The notes below the pieces were generated by a model that was given only the letters and a program-made list of their open reading frames with translations, was not told where the DNA came from and did no database searches. A stretch of DNA of 64,000 nucleotides from Pseudomonas koreensis (GTDB lineage: Bacteria > Pseudomonadota > Gammaproteobacteria > Pseudomonadales > Pseudomonadaceae), in contig NZ_JAAQYM010000005.1 of assembly GCF_012986595.1 (NCBI RefSeq), forward strand, positions 124,001 through 188,000, read 5' to 3'. Every line of letters begins with the position of its first letter. Position 1 is the first letter of the stretch. Positions 50,119 through 58,612 of this stretch are shown here, piece after piece. Both the position numbers and the translations under genes were made by a program.

Positions 50119-50406
50119 TTAAAGATGATTTGCCAGTTGAAGTTTTGCTACTTCCAGAAGTTCGCAGCCGTCTTGCGTCAATAAATACAGCGCATTGACG
50201 ATGTTAGGGATGTCTTTGACATCGGCCTGTTTGAAACACAAACAGTAAAGAGTCTCCAGCAAGTCGCTGGCGGCACGCAGGCGTTGGTGCGCAGCATCGA
50301 GCAGATCGCCATGGCTGGCCTGGGTATCGATGGTCAGCACCGGGTGATCGCTGTGGGTGCTTTTGAGGGGGTGATAACGATTGGCCAGCGGGTTGTGCGT
50401 GTTCAT
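50119..50406 (-). CDS. Small helical protein, DUF3077-like (paralogue 2)
   Basis: 95-residue paralogue of the protein at 48229-48528; the C-terminal 60 residues match closely (AASDLLETLYCLCFKQADVK, ALYLLTQDGCELLEVAKLQL), while the first 25 differ. It precedes the lipase-like gene by 95 bases on the same strand. The ribosome site at ATG 50406 is weak. Unknown function. Confidence 0.7.
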   Translation of the reverse strand: MNTHNPLANRYHPLKSTHSDHPVLTIDTQASHGDLLDAAHQRLRAASDLLETLYCLCFKQADVKDIPNIVNALYLLTQDGCELLEVAKLQLANHL

Positions 50407-50696
50407 GTCGAGACGTGTCCTGTACGAAGTCGCTCCAGTGGTTTCAGCCGCGCTGGTCACTATAGAAGTGCGTGGCAAGTGGTCACAAGACCGCCGTGAT
50501 CGACAGAGTTCGTAGGGGTTTTTCCGAGACTCGGGCATTTGCCCTACAAGGTTTTGCAGGTTTTTCGAGGTGAAACCCTTAGCGCAGACATTTCCCACGG
50601 GATTCACAGGCGTTTCTTGGGAAACCTCTGTATGGTGCGCGCCAGAATCTGTAGGGCGTTTCCAAACGTCCGATACGCGCTTAAAGGGAATTGAGT

Positions 50697-51200
50697 ATGC
50701 AGTGGCTACGAATGGCCTCGATTTTATTGCTGTGGGCCAGTGGTTGCCGTTTGGCCGTGGCGTCTGACGCCGGCAACGGCTGGATGTTTGTCGATCTGCA
50801 ACGGACCGGCTGGCCCGATACGCTTTCCAGCCAGGCGAGCATCGATACCGCGTCACGCGCCGAAGTGTTGATGTTCGCGAAAGCCCTGTTGGCGAGTGAA
50901 GCGCTGGATGAGGGCGGATTACAGCGGCAGCTGGGTGTGCCGCATGTGCAGCTCAAGTCAGTCTGGCAGGTGCGCGAAGGGCTGTGGGATCGTTTGCTGG
51001 GCATCTATCGCAACGCCAGTCAGGACTGTGGCGAACAGCTGTTTTGTCCGCGAGTGCGCAGTGTGGCCGATCTGCGCCAACTGGCGGCGGCTTTCACCGG
51101 CGACATCAGCCCGGCTCATGCACAGTGGGCAAGCAAGAGTCAGGGTGTGCATGAGCAGGAGCTGAATGAACAACTTCGGGTGGCCGTGCTGCGTCCGTAG
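50697..51200 (+). CDS. Secreted hypothetical protein
   Basis: 167-residue protein with an N-terminal signal peptide (MQWLRMASILLLWASGCRLA; probable cleavage after AVA around residue 22, though the C at 17 leaves a weak lipobox possible). The mature part is acidic-helical with two cysteines about eight residues apart (SQDCGEQLFCPRV) that may form a disulfide. No family recognised. AAAGGGA stands seven bases before the ATG at 50697, ruling out the TTG at 50691. Confidence 0.75.
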   Translation: MQWLRMASILLLWASGCRLAVASDAGNGWMFVDLQRTGWPDTLSSQASIDTASRAEVLMFAKALLASEALDEGGLQRQLGVPHVQLKSVWQVREGLWDRLLGIYRNASQDCGEQLFCPRVRSVADLRQLAAAFTGDISPAHAQWASKSQGVHEQELNEQLRVAVLRP

Positions 51201-51219
51201 CCCGGCGTTCCGGCGAGAC

Positions 51220-51351
51220 TTAAGTGGCGACCCCCTGATCTGCCGTGGCACACATGGCGAGGGGCGGAAGATCATCGGGTACTTGCATGCATCCGCCCAG
51301 CAACAGCGACGCAAGGGTAAGGGTCAGGAGCAGTTTCAGTCTGTTGGGCAT
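51220..51351 (-). CDS. Tiny lipoprotein, 43 residues
   Basis: A short frame from ATG 51351 to TAA 51220 encodes a basic start (MPNRLKLL), a hydrophobic stretch and a clean lipobox LLGGC with the cysteine at residue 21, then only about 22 acidic, Pro-rich residues. AAGGA stands six bases before the ATG. A lipid-anchored micropeptide is the natural reading. It is convergent with the preceding secreted protein gene, 19 bases apart. Function unknown. Confidence 0.65.
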   Translation of the reverse strand: MPNRLKLLLTLTLASLLLGGCMQVPDDLPPLAMCATADQGVAT

Positions 51352-51597
51352 GGTCATTCCTTGAGTTGATCCACGGGCGTCGGCCGTCCTGGCACGACGC
51401 TCGTTACGTGGATGCGGCGCACGTTACCTTTGTTGCCGCCAGGCCTGCGAGAGGCAAATTGTTTCCTTTGTTTGATCCGGTGGCATCCGCCCCGGCGCTG
51501 TATCATCCCGTATCGAATTGACCCCCGACCTTTTCTCGACGCGCTGCGATCGCCCGCTAGGCTGTTGGCATCACAGCGGTCAACGGAGTGACAGCGC

Positions 51598-53532
51598 ATG
51601 CACAACACCCTGGAACAGGTTTTCGGTTATCCACAGTTTCGACCCGGACAGGAGGCGGCGATCAGCGCCGTACTGGCCGGGCGCTCGGCGGCCGCAATTT
51701 TCCCCACCGGTTCCGGCAAGTCGCTGTGTTACCAGGTGCCGGCGCTGTTGTTGCCACATCTGACCCTGGTGGTCTCGCCGCTGTTGGCGTTGATGCAGGA
51801 TCAACTGGCGTTCCTCAAACGTCATGGCATCAGTGCCGGCAGCATCGATTCGGCGCAAAGCCGCGATGATGCCAACGATGTGATGGCCCGCGCCCGTTCG
51901 GGTGAATTGAAGATTCTGATGATCTCGGTGGAGCGTTTGAAGAACGAGCGCTTTCGCAACTTCTTGCAGCAGGTGCCGATCTCGCTGCTGGTGGTCGACG
52001 AGGCGCACTGTATCTCGGAGTGGGGCCACAACTTCCGCCCCGACTACCTGAAACTGCCGGACTACCAGCGTCAGTTCAATATCCCGCAAACCCTGCTGCT
52101 GACGGCCACGGCCACACCGAAAGTGATTGCCGACATGCAGGCCAAATTCGCCATTGCCGAAGCGGATGTGGTGACCACCGGTTTCTACCGGCCCAATCTC
52201 AATCTGCTGGTCGAGCCGGTGCGCGGTCAGGACAAACGACGGCGGCTGGTGGAGTGGATGAGTGAGCGTCCGGGCCAGCCCAGCATCGTCTACGTGACGC
52301 TGCAGAAAACCGCCGAACACATCGCCGAGCATCTGGGACGAAACGGGATTCAGGCCGAGGCCTATCACGCCGGTTTGCCCAACGATCAGCGCGAGGCGAT
52401 CCAGAAGCGCTTCATGGCCGGGCAATCCAATTGCATCGTTGCAACGATTGCCTTCGGCATGGGTATCGACAAGAGCGACATCCGCAACGTGGTGCATTTC
52501 GATCTCCCCAAATCCATCGAAAACTACAGTCAGGAAATCGGTCGTGCCGGACGCGACGGGCAGCCCTCGGACTGCTTGGTGCTGGCCAATCGCGACAGCC
52601 TCAACGTGCTGGAAAACTTCGTCTACGGCGACACCCCTGAGCGCGAGGGGATTCGTTGCGTGCTGGAGGAAATGCAGGCTGCCGCGCCCGAAGGGCAGTG
52701 GGAGTTTCTGCTCGGGCCGCTGGCCGACCAGAGCAACATTCGCGCGCTGCCGCTGAAGACGCTGCTGGTGCAATTGGAGCTGCGCGGCTTGATCGCGCCG
52801 CGCTATGCGTATTACGCGGAGTACCGTTTCAAATACCTGCTCGAACCGGAAGCATTGCTTGAGCGTTTCGAAGGTGAGCGCAGGGATTTTGTCGCGGCCA
52901 TTGTCCAGACCTCGAGCCGTGCACGCACCTGGGCCACGGTGAATTTCGAAGCGATGTACACGCAGTATTCGGCTGAGCGCAATCGGGTGGTGAAGGCGCT
53001 GGATTACTTTCAGGAGAAGGGCTGGGTCGAGCTTGAGAGCAAGCAGATGACCGAGGTCTACAACGTGCTGCACAGCGATTTCGACAGTGCTGTGTTGAGC
53101 GCTGAGTTGCACGAGTACTTCACACAGCATGAGCAGACTGAAATCGCCCGGATCCACGCGATGCTCAAGCTGTTCGCCACTGAGCGCTGCCTGGGTTATC
53201 GCCTCGCCGAGTATTTCGGCGACCACAACGCGCCCGAGCGATGCGGGCACTGTTCGGTGTGTCATGGGGATGTGGCGCACCTGCCGGCGCCGCCGGAATT
53301 GTCCGCGCTTGTGGATAAGAATTTCGCGGCGCTGTGCGGTGATTTTATCCACAGGCACGAACAACACGCCGGCCGTGTGCCGACGGCAGAGCGCCTGACG
53401 CGGTTTCTGTGCGGGATCAGCGTGCCGCTGTTCACCAGGCTCAAGGCGCGGACGATTTCCGGGTATGCGGCGCTGGAGGAGTATCCATACGCGGAGGTCC
53501 GCAGCTGGGCTGACAACCATTTGCCCGGATGA
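51598..53532 (+). CDS. recQ: RecQ-family ATP-dependent DNA helicase
   Basis: 644-residue helicase. It has the motif 0 YPQFRPGQEAAI at the start, Walker A FPTGSGKS, the DEAH box VVDEAHCISEWGHNFRPDY with the RecQ aromatic loop, and motif VI SQEIGRAGRDGQP near 315. A winged-helix-like segment of about 170 residues follows. A zinc cluster C531-x17-C549-x2-C552-x2-C555 then lies near the C-terminus, later than in E. coli RecQ, where it directly follows the helicase lobes. No HRDC domain is obvious. ATG at 51598, GGAG upstream. Confidence 0.88.
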   Translation: MHNTLEQVFGYPQFRPGQEAAISAVLAGRSAAAIFPTGSGKSLCYQVPALLLPHLTLVVSPLLALMQDQLAFLKRHGISAGSIDSAQSRDDANDVMARARSGELKILMISVERLKNERFRNFLQQVPISLLVVDEAHCISEWGHNFRPDYLKLPDYQRQFNIPQTLLLTATATPKVIADMQAKFAIAEADVVTTGFYRPNLNLLVEPVRGQDKRRRLVEWMSERPGQPSIVYVTLQKTAEHIAEHLGRNGIQAEAYHAGLPNDQREAIQKRFMAGQSNCIVATIAFGMGIDKSDIRNVVHFDLPKSIENYSQEIGRAGRDGQPSDCLVLANRDSLNVLENFVYGDTPEREGIRCVLEEMQAAAPEGQWEFLLGPLADQSNIRALPLKTLLVQLELRGLIAPRYAYYAEYRFKYLLEPEALLERFEGERRDFVAAIVQTSSRARTWATVNFEAMYTQYSAERNRVVKALDYFQEKGWVELESKQMTEVYNVLHSDFDSAVLSAELHEYFTQHEQTEIARIHAMLKLFATERCLGYRLAEYFGDHNAPERCGHCSVCHGDVAHLPAPPELSALVDKNFAALCGDFIHRHEQHAGRVPTAERLTRFLCGISVPLFTRLKARTISGYAALEEYPYAEVRSWADNHLPG

Positions 53533-53655
53533 ACGCTTGACCCTGAAGAGCTGCATCCATCCGCTGAATGTCGCTCATCACGGTAATAAACTTCAAAAAC
53601 GCCCGGTGCCTGACTATGGTGAAGGCTGTCTTCGGATCATCAACAAGAGAACAAC

Positions 53656-54882
53656 ATGAGCCAGACACCCTTCGATATTCAGCAAGCCGCCGTAATCGGC
53701 GCGGGAACCATGGGCCGTGGCATTGTCATGTGTCTGGCCAATGCCGGCATCGCCGTGCAGTGGGTCGATAACAATCCACAGATGCTCGAACAGGCCTTGG
53801 GGACGGTGGCCGACACTTATGCACACAATGTGCGCCAGGGTCGGATCGATCAGGGCGAAGCGGATGCGCGTATTGCCCGGATCAGCGCGGCGGCGGATTA
53901 CCCGGCGATCCGTAATGTCGATCTGGTGATCGAGGCGGTGTACGAAAACCTCGAGCTCAAGCAGAAGATCTTTCGCGAACTGGATGGCCTGCTCAAACCT
54001 GAAGCGTTGTTGGCGAGCAACACGTCGGCGCTGGATATCGACGCGATTGCCGCGACGACACGACGTCCGTCGCAGGTGCTCGGCCTGCATTTCTTCAGCC
54101 CGGCGCACATCATGAAATTGCTGGAAATCGTCCGCGGTGCGCAGACTTCTCCGGCAGTACTGGAGGCCGCGCTGACGTTGGGCAAGCGCATGGGCAAGGT
54201 CAGTGTGGTGTCGGGCAACTGCCACGGTTTTATCGGCAATCGCATGCTGCATCCGTATGTGCTGGAGGCGCGCAAGATGCTGCTCGAAGGCGCTTATCCA
54301 CAGCAGGTGGACGCGGCGCTGCAAGGGTTCGGCTTCGCCATGGGGCCGTTTCGCATGTACGACGTGGTGGGTATCGATCTGGAGTGGCGCGCGCGGGAAC
54401 TGGCCGGCAAGGGCCAGGATGCGCCGGAGGTTCAGGTGGATAACCGCTTGTGCGAGATGGGCCGCTTCGGGCAGAAGTCCGGCAACGGTTATTACCACTA
54501 TGAGCCGGGCAGTCGACAGGCCGAGCATGATCCCGAGGTCGATGCATTGGTGTTGCGGGTCAGTGAAGAGCTGGGTTTCCAGCGCCGCGAGATCGGCCCG
54601 GAAGAGATTCTGGAGCGCTGCCTGCTGGCGCTGGTCAACGAGGGCGCAAAGATTCTTCAGGAAGGCATTGCCGGGTCGGCCCATGATATTGATCTGGTGT
54701 ATTTGAACGGCTATGGCTTCCCGGCCGACAAGGGCGGGCCGATGGCCTGGGCGGATCAACAAGGGCTGGCGGACATTCATCAGCGCTTGCTGGCATTGCA
54801 GACGCGTCAAGGCGATCAGTGGCAGCCGGCGCGGTTGGTGGGTGAGCTGGCGGCGCAGGGCAAGGGGTTTGCTGAGCGCTGA
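53656..54882 (+). CDS. 3-hydroxyacyl-CoA dehydrogenase
   Basis: 408-residue NAD-dependent dehydrogenase oxidising 3-hydroxyacyl-CoA in beta-oxidation. The NAD motif is VIGAGTMGRGI (residues 13-23). The catalytic His-Glu region reads GLHFFSPAHIMKLLEIV and the C-terminal dimerisation domain appears twice (GFIGNRMLHPY; LVYLNGYGFPADKGGPM). There is no hydratase domain, unlike FadB. The thioesterase gene downstream may share its transcript. ATG at 53656. Confidence 0.92.
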   Translation: MSQTPFDIQQAAVIGAGTMGRGIVMCLANAGIAVQWVDNNPQMLEQALGTVADTYAHNVRQGRIDQGEADARIARISAAADYPAIRNVDLVIEAVYENLELKQKIFRELDGLLKPEALLASNTSALDIDAIAATTRRPSQVLGLHFFSPAHIMKLLEIVRGAQTSPAVLEAALTLGKRMGKVSVVSGNCHGFIGNRMLHPYVLEARKMLLEGAYPQQVDAALQGFGFAMGPFRMYDVVGIDLEWRARELAGKGQDAPEVQVDNRLCEMGRFGQKSGNGYYHYEPGSRQAEHDPEVDALVLRVSEELGFQRREIGPEEILERCLLALVNEGAKILQEGIAGSAHDIDLVYLNGYGFPADKGGPMAWADQQGLADIHQRLLALQTRQGDQWQPARLVGELAAQGKGFAER

Positions 54883-54928
54883 GCGCTGTCTTGCACGGGA
54901 AACCGCTGCCAGCGGGATGTGCATCCAC

Positions 54929-54954
54929 TGTGGCAGCGAGCCTGCTCGCGATGG
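54929..54954. repeat. Half copy of family B repeat
   Basis: TGTGGCAGCGAGCCTGCTCG (54929 onward) matches the right arm of family B without a partner. Confidence 0.65.
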
Positions 54955-55008
54955 GTTCACCCCGGTTTTGGCTTTAGACTGCTGACAAAACTTCATGGAT
55001 CAATACTG

Positions 55009-55440
55009 ATGTCCAACCCGATGCCCCAACGCACCGACTACCCGCACTTCCAGCCCATCACCACGCGCTGGCACGACAACGACGCCTACGGGCATGTGAA
55101 CAACGTCACCTATTACAGCTTCTTCGATACGGCAGTGAACACTTACCTGATCCAGGTCGGCGGGCTGGATATTCATGACGGCGAGGTGGTGGGGTTTGTG
55201 GTCAGTTCGGCCTGTGACTACTTTGCCTCGATCGCTTTCCCGGACCTGATCGAGATCGGTCTGCGGGTCGGCAAACTGGGTAACAGTTCAGTGCAATACG
55301 AACTGGCGGTGTTCAAGGTCGGTGAAAGCGAGGCGTGTGCAGCGGGGAGGTTTGTGCATGTGTTCGTGGATCGGACGAGCAATCAACCGGTGCCGATTCC
55401 AGGGCGATTGCGTGAGGCCCTGGAGCGCCTGGTGGTCTGA
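55009..55440 (+). CDS. YbgC/FadM-like acyl-CoA thioesterase
   Basis: 143-residue hotdog thioesterase. The active-site block TTRWHDNDAYGHVNNVTYYS carries the catalytic Asp of the 4-hydroxybenzoyl-CoA thioesterase type. It hydrolyses an acyl-CoA, most likely one linked to the upstream dehydrogenase. Start ATG at 55009; a terminator follows 10 bases after the stop. Confidence 0.9.
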   Translation: MSNPMPQRTDYPHFQPITTRWHDNDAYGHVNNVTYYSFFDTAVNTYLIQVGGLDIHDGEVVGFVVSSACDYFASIAFPDLIEIGLRVGKLGNSSVQYELAVFKVGESEACAAGRFVHVFVDRTSNQPVPIPGRLREALERLVV

Positions 55441-55450
55441 ATCAGGACAA

Positions 55451-55486
55451 AAAAAATCGCAGCCCTTGGGCTGCGATTTTTGTTTT
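55451..55486. terminator. Bidirectional intrinsic terminator
   Basis: ATCGCAGCCC-TT-GGGCTGCGAT is flanked by A-run and T-run between the convergent thioesterase and glycine-zipper genes. The core ATCGCAGCC is the same as in family C repeats. Confidence 0.9.
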
Positions 55487-55504
55487 CCCGCTTAACGCAA
55501 CGCA

Positions 55505-55984
55505 TCAGTCGCGATAGTAGCGGTGATGCTTGCGGTGGCCATAAGCGTGGCCGCGGCCATGGTGACGGTCGCGGTAGTAGCGGCGGTCGTCACGACCGCG
55601 ATCGTAATGACGACCCTCGTCATTGCTCTGGTTACCCATGTAGTTGCCCAGCGCGCCACCGGCGCCGCCACCTGCTGCGGCGCCGATCAGGCTGCCGGTG
55701 GTGCCGCCCATGCTGCGGCCGACCACGTTACCGCCGGCTGCGCCCAACGCACCGCCAATGGCGGCTTCGCCACGGCTGTGTTTGTTGGCGCCAACCGCAC
55801 TGCCACCCGCGCCGCCCAGGGCCGCGCCAATGGTTGAACCTGTGCTGCCGCCTAAAGACTGACCGACGACCGAGCCAAGAACCCCGCCCAATGCGCCGCC
55901 CACACCTGCTTCGGTGGTGCCTCCGGCAGAAGCGAAGCCACTGACCAGGCCAAGGGACAACAAGAGAATCGAGGAGAACTTCAT
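55505..55984 (-). CDS. Glycine-zipper envelope protein
   Basis: 159-residue exported protein: signal peptide 1-20 (GFASA before GGTTEAG), then about 95 residues of Gly/Ala-rich GxxxG repeats in two similar halves (GALGGVLGSVVGQSLGGSTG; GALGAAGGNVVGRSMGGTTG), then a basic-aromatic tail rich in Arg, His, Tyr and Asp. Glycine zippers insert into or pack at membranes, as in the 17-kDa surface antigen and YMGG families. Function unknown. Confidence 0.8.
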   Translation of the reverse strand: MKFSSILLLSLGLVSGFASAGGTTEAGVGGALGGVLGSVVGQSLGGSTGSTIGAALGGAGGSAVGANKHSRGEAAIGGALGAAGGNVVGRSMGGTTGSLIGAAAGGGAGGALGNYMGNQSNDEGRHYDRGRDDRRYYRDRHHGRGHAYGHRKHHRYYRD

Positions 55985-56066
55985 AGAGGAGCCTCAAAGG
56001 GATGACGGCGCCGATCCTGAGGCTGTGTAACAAGGCTGACAATCGAAATCCGACGAATAACACGAC

Positions 56067-56076
56067 TTGTATACAA
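56067..56076. promoter_or_regulatory. TTGTATACAA palindrome
   Basis: A perfect 10-base palindrome lies 83 bases upstream of the glycine-zipper gene and just before the candidate small RNA. Such TGTATACA cores are typical operators of GntR-family (FCD) regulators. The regulator and target are unknown. Confidence 0.45.
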
Positions 56077-56084
56077 TTTTGCAA

Positions 56085-56173
56085 GTTGCTGTTTTGTATG
56101 CGGAACTTAAGCGATTTTCGCCGGTCTTTAGCTACTTCGGACAGGCCGCTTTTGTGAAAAAGCGGCCTTTTTT
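56085..56173 (+). ncRNA. Candidate small RNA (P34-like by position)
   Basis: A strong plus-strand terminator ends at 56173 although no plus-strand gene lies upstream within 700 bases (55505-55984 is on the minus strand). An independent transcript is therefore likely; its 5' end is not defined and 56085 is approximate. In PAO1 I recall small RNA P34 between the genes corresponding to these neighbours. Identity rests on position, not on a sequence comparison. Confidence 0.45.
56143..56173 (+). terminator. Intrinsic terminator without upstream gene
   Basis: AGGCCGCTTTT-GTG-AAAAAGCGGCCT is followed by TTTTT. T follows only on the plus strand, so it serves a plus-strand transcript. Confidence 0.85.
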
Positions 56174-56189
56174 GTGGGTGTCAGAAAAG

Positions 56190-56260
56190 CAAAAAGATCG
56201 CAGCCTGCGGCAGCTCCTACAGAGATTGGTGTAGGAGCTGCCGCAGGCTGCGATCTTTTG
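56190..56260. repeat. REP-like inverted repeat, family C
   Basis: Arms AAAAAGATCGCAGCCTGCGG and GTAGGAGCTGCCGCAGGCTG with a short loop lie directly after the end of the formate-dehydrogenase-like gene. Confidence 0.8.
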
Positions 56261-56263
56261 ATC

Positions 56264-58612
56264 CTAGGCCGACTTGGCCATGATCAACCCGGTCTCACTC
56301 GCCGCCTCCAGGCGGATCGCAATGAACTTCGACGTCGGCGTATGGCTGCCATCCCCGGTGCTCTCCAGCGGCACCAGCGGGTTCACTTCCGGGTAATAAG
56401 CCGCGGCCTGACCCGCCGGAATATCAAACGCCAGCAAGGTAAAACCCTTCACCCGACGCTCACGGCCATCGTCCCACAGCGACACGATGTCGGCCTTCTG
56501 CCCCGGACGGAAGCCCAGGCGAATGATATCGGCCTCGTTGACGAACAGCACATCACGCTGGCCTTTGACCCCGCGATAACGGTCGTCGAGGCCATAGATC
56601 GTGGTGTTGTACTGATCGTGGGAGCGCATCGATTGCAGGATCAGGTCCGGCAATTGCCCGGTGGCGCGGGTGCGTTCGTGCACCAGATCCTGGGGCAGCA
56701 GGTTGGCGCGGAAATTGGCCCGGCCGGACGGCGTGTTCCACTTGCGTGCACCGGCACTGTTGCCAAGGTAGAAACCGCCCGGGTTCTTGATCTTCTCATT
56801 GAAGTCTTTGAAGTTCGGGATGGTGTCGGCGATCAGGTCACGGATGCGCCCGTAATCGGCCACCAGCCAATTCCAGTCCACCGGTTTGCTGCCCAGCGTG
56901 GCGGCGGCGATGCCGGCGATGATTGCCGGTTCCGAGCGCATCTGGTTCGACAGCGGCTGCAACTGACCGTTGGAGGCGTGGACCATGCTGAACGAGTCTT
57001 CGACGGTGACCGCTTGCGGGCCTTCGGTCTGGATGTCGATGTCGGTACGGCCCAGGCACGGCAGGATCAAAGCGTCTTTACCGTGGGCCAGGTGGCTGCG
57101 GTTGAGCTTGGTGCTGATCTGCACCGTGAGGTCGCAATTGCTCAGCGCCGCGAAGGTGCGCGGGCTGTCCGGCGTGGCTTGGGCGAAGTTGCCGCCCAGA
57201 CCGATGAAGACCTTGGCGCGACCTTCGGCCATGGCGTGAATCGCTTCGACCACGTTGTGACCGTTTTCACGCGGCACCTTGAACTGGAAACGCCGCTCCA
57301 GCGAGTCGAGGAACGCCACCGGTGGCCGCTCGTTGATGCCCATGGTGCGGTCGCCCTGCACGTTGCTGTGGCCGCGCACCGGGCACAGACCGGCACCGGG
57401 CTTACCGATGTTGCCGCGCAGCAGCATCAGGTTGGCGATTTCCTGGATGGTCGGCACCGAGTGGCGATGCTGGGTGATGCCCATCGCCCAGCACATGATC
57501 ACGTTTTTGCCTTTGGCGTACATGCGCGCGGCTTGTTCGATCTCGACCAGGGTCAGGCCGGATTGCGCGACGATCTGCTCCCACGGCGTGTCATCGACCA
57601 CGCCCAGATACTCCAGCACGTTGGTGCTGTGGGCATTGAGGAAGTCGTGATCGAACACCGCCGGGGTGCCGGCCTTCTGCGCGTCGCGTTCCCACTGCAG
57701 AAGGAACTTGGCCATGCCACGCAGCAACGCCATGTCGCCGCCCAGTGCTGGGCGGAAGTATGCGGTGTTGGTCGGCTTGTCGCCGTTGGTGAGCATTTCC
57801 AGCGGATGTTGCGGATGCTGGAAGCGTTCCAGACCGCGCTCTTTCAGTGGGTTGATGCACACCACTTGCGCGCCGCGCTTCACCGCTTCGCGCAGCGGCT
57901 CGAGCATCCGCGGGTGGTTGGTGCCAGGGTTCTGGCCCCAGACGAAAATCGCATCCGCGTGTTCGAAGTCATCGAAAGTCACGGTGCCTTTGCCGACGCC
58001 AACGCTTTGCGCCAGGGCCACACCGCTGGCCTCGTGGCACATGTTCGAGCAGTCGGGGAAGTTGTTGGTGCCGTAGGCCCGCACGAACAGTTGATAGAGG
58101 TACGCCGCTTCGTTGCTGGCCCGGCCCGAAGTGTAGAACTCGGCCTGATCCGGGCTCGACAGCGCTTGCAGGTGCTTGCCGATCAGGGCGAAGGCGTCGT
58201 CCCAGGCGATCGGCTTGTAGCGGTCGGTCTCGGCGTCGTAGACCATTGGCTCGGTCAGACGGCCCTGATATTCAAGCCAGTAGTCGCTCTGCTCCAGCAG
58301 CGAGGTCACGCTGTGCTTGGCGAAGAACTTGCCATCCACCCGGCGCTTGGTCGCCTCCCAGTTCACCGCTTTGGCGCCGTTCTCACAGAACTTGACCATG
58401 CCGCTTTCCGGCGAATCGCCCCAGGCGCAACCTGGGCAGTCGAAACCACCGTTCTGGTTGGTCTTGAGCATCATGCGCAGGTTTTTCAGCGCGTTGTCGC
58501 TGGTCAACCAGGCCTGGGCCACACTGATCAGGGCTCCCCAACCACCGGCAGGGCCTTTGTAGGGCTTGTAGCGGGGAACAGGTTTCTGGTCGGCTTGATG
58601 ATGTTGGCTCAC
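56264..58612 (-). CDS. FdhF/YdeP-type molybdopterin oxidoreductase
   Basis: 782-residue cytoplasmic molybdopterin enzyme of the YdeP/formate dehydrogenase-like group. The N-terminus has C59-x2-C62-x13-C76, only three cysteines where a [4Fe-4S] site normally has four. The molybdenum-ligand region DCSNMCHEASG contains C192. Later come GHSNVQGDRTMGI and a C-terminal molydopterin-binding domain (LPDLILQSMRSHDQYNTTIY). The start is GTG at 58612, overlapping the fdhD stop by four bases (GTGA), so coupling to fdhD is clear. Formate is the likely but unproven substrate; no NAD or quinone subunit is adjacent. Confidence 0.85.
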   Translation of the reverse strand: MSQHHQADQKPVPRYKPYKGPAGGWGALISVAQAWLTSDNALKNLRMMLKTNQNGGFDCPGCAWGDSPESGMVKFCENGAKAVNWEATKRRVDGKFFAKHSVTSLLEQSDYWLEYQGRLTEPMVYDAETDRYKPIAWDDAFALIGKHLQALSSPDQAEFYTSGRASNEAAYLYQLFVRAYGTNNFPDCSNMCHEASGVALAQSVGVGKGTVTFDDFEHADAIFVWGQNPGTNHPRMLEPLREAVKRGAQVVCINPLKERGLERFQHPQHPLEMLTNGDKPTNTAYFRPALGGDMALLRGMAKFLLQWERDAQKAGTPAVFDHDFLNAHSTNVLEYLGVVDDTPWEQIVAQSGLTLVEIEQAARMYAKGKNVIMCWAMGITQHRHSVPTIQEIANLMLLRGNIGKPGAGLCPVRGHSNVQGDRTMGINERPPVAFLDSLERRFQFKVPRENGHNVVEAIHAMAEGRAKVFIGLGGNFAQATPDSPRTFAALSNCDLTVQISTKLNRSHLAHGKDALILPCLGRTDIDIQTEGPQAVTVEDSFSMVHASNGQLQPLSNQMRSEPAIIAGIAAATLGSKPVDWNWLVADYGRIRDLIADTIPNFKDFNEKIKNPGGFYLGNSAGARKWNTPSGRANFRANLLPQDLVHERTRATGQLPDLILQSMRSHDQYNTTIYGLDDRYRGVKGQRDVLFVNEADIIRLGFRPGQKADIVSLWDDGRERRVKGFTLLAFDIPAGQAAAYYPEVNPLVPLESTGDGSHTPTSKFIAIRLEAASETGLIMAKSA

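Noticed and set aside
42971..50406. Prophage or integrative element
   Set aside because: No integrase, structural phage gene, tRNA target or flanking direct repeat could be seen.
51580..53556. 658-residue minus-strand frame opposite recQ
   Set aside because: Antisense artefact; the RecQ helicase motifs are on the plus strand.
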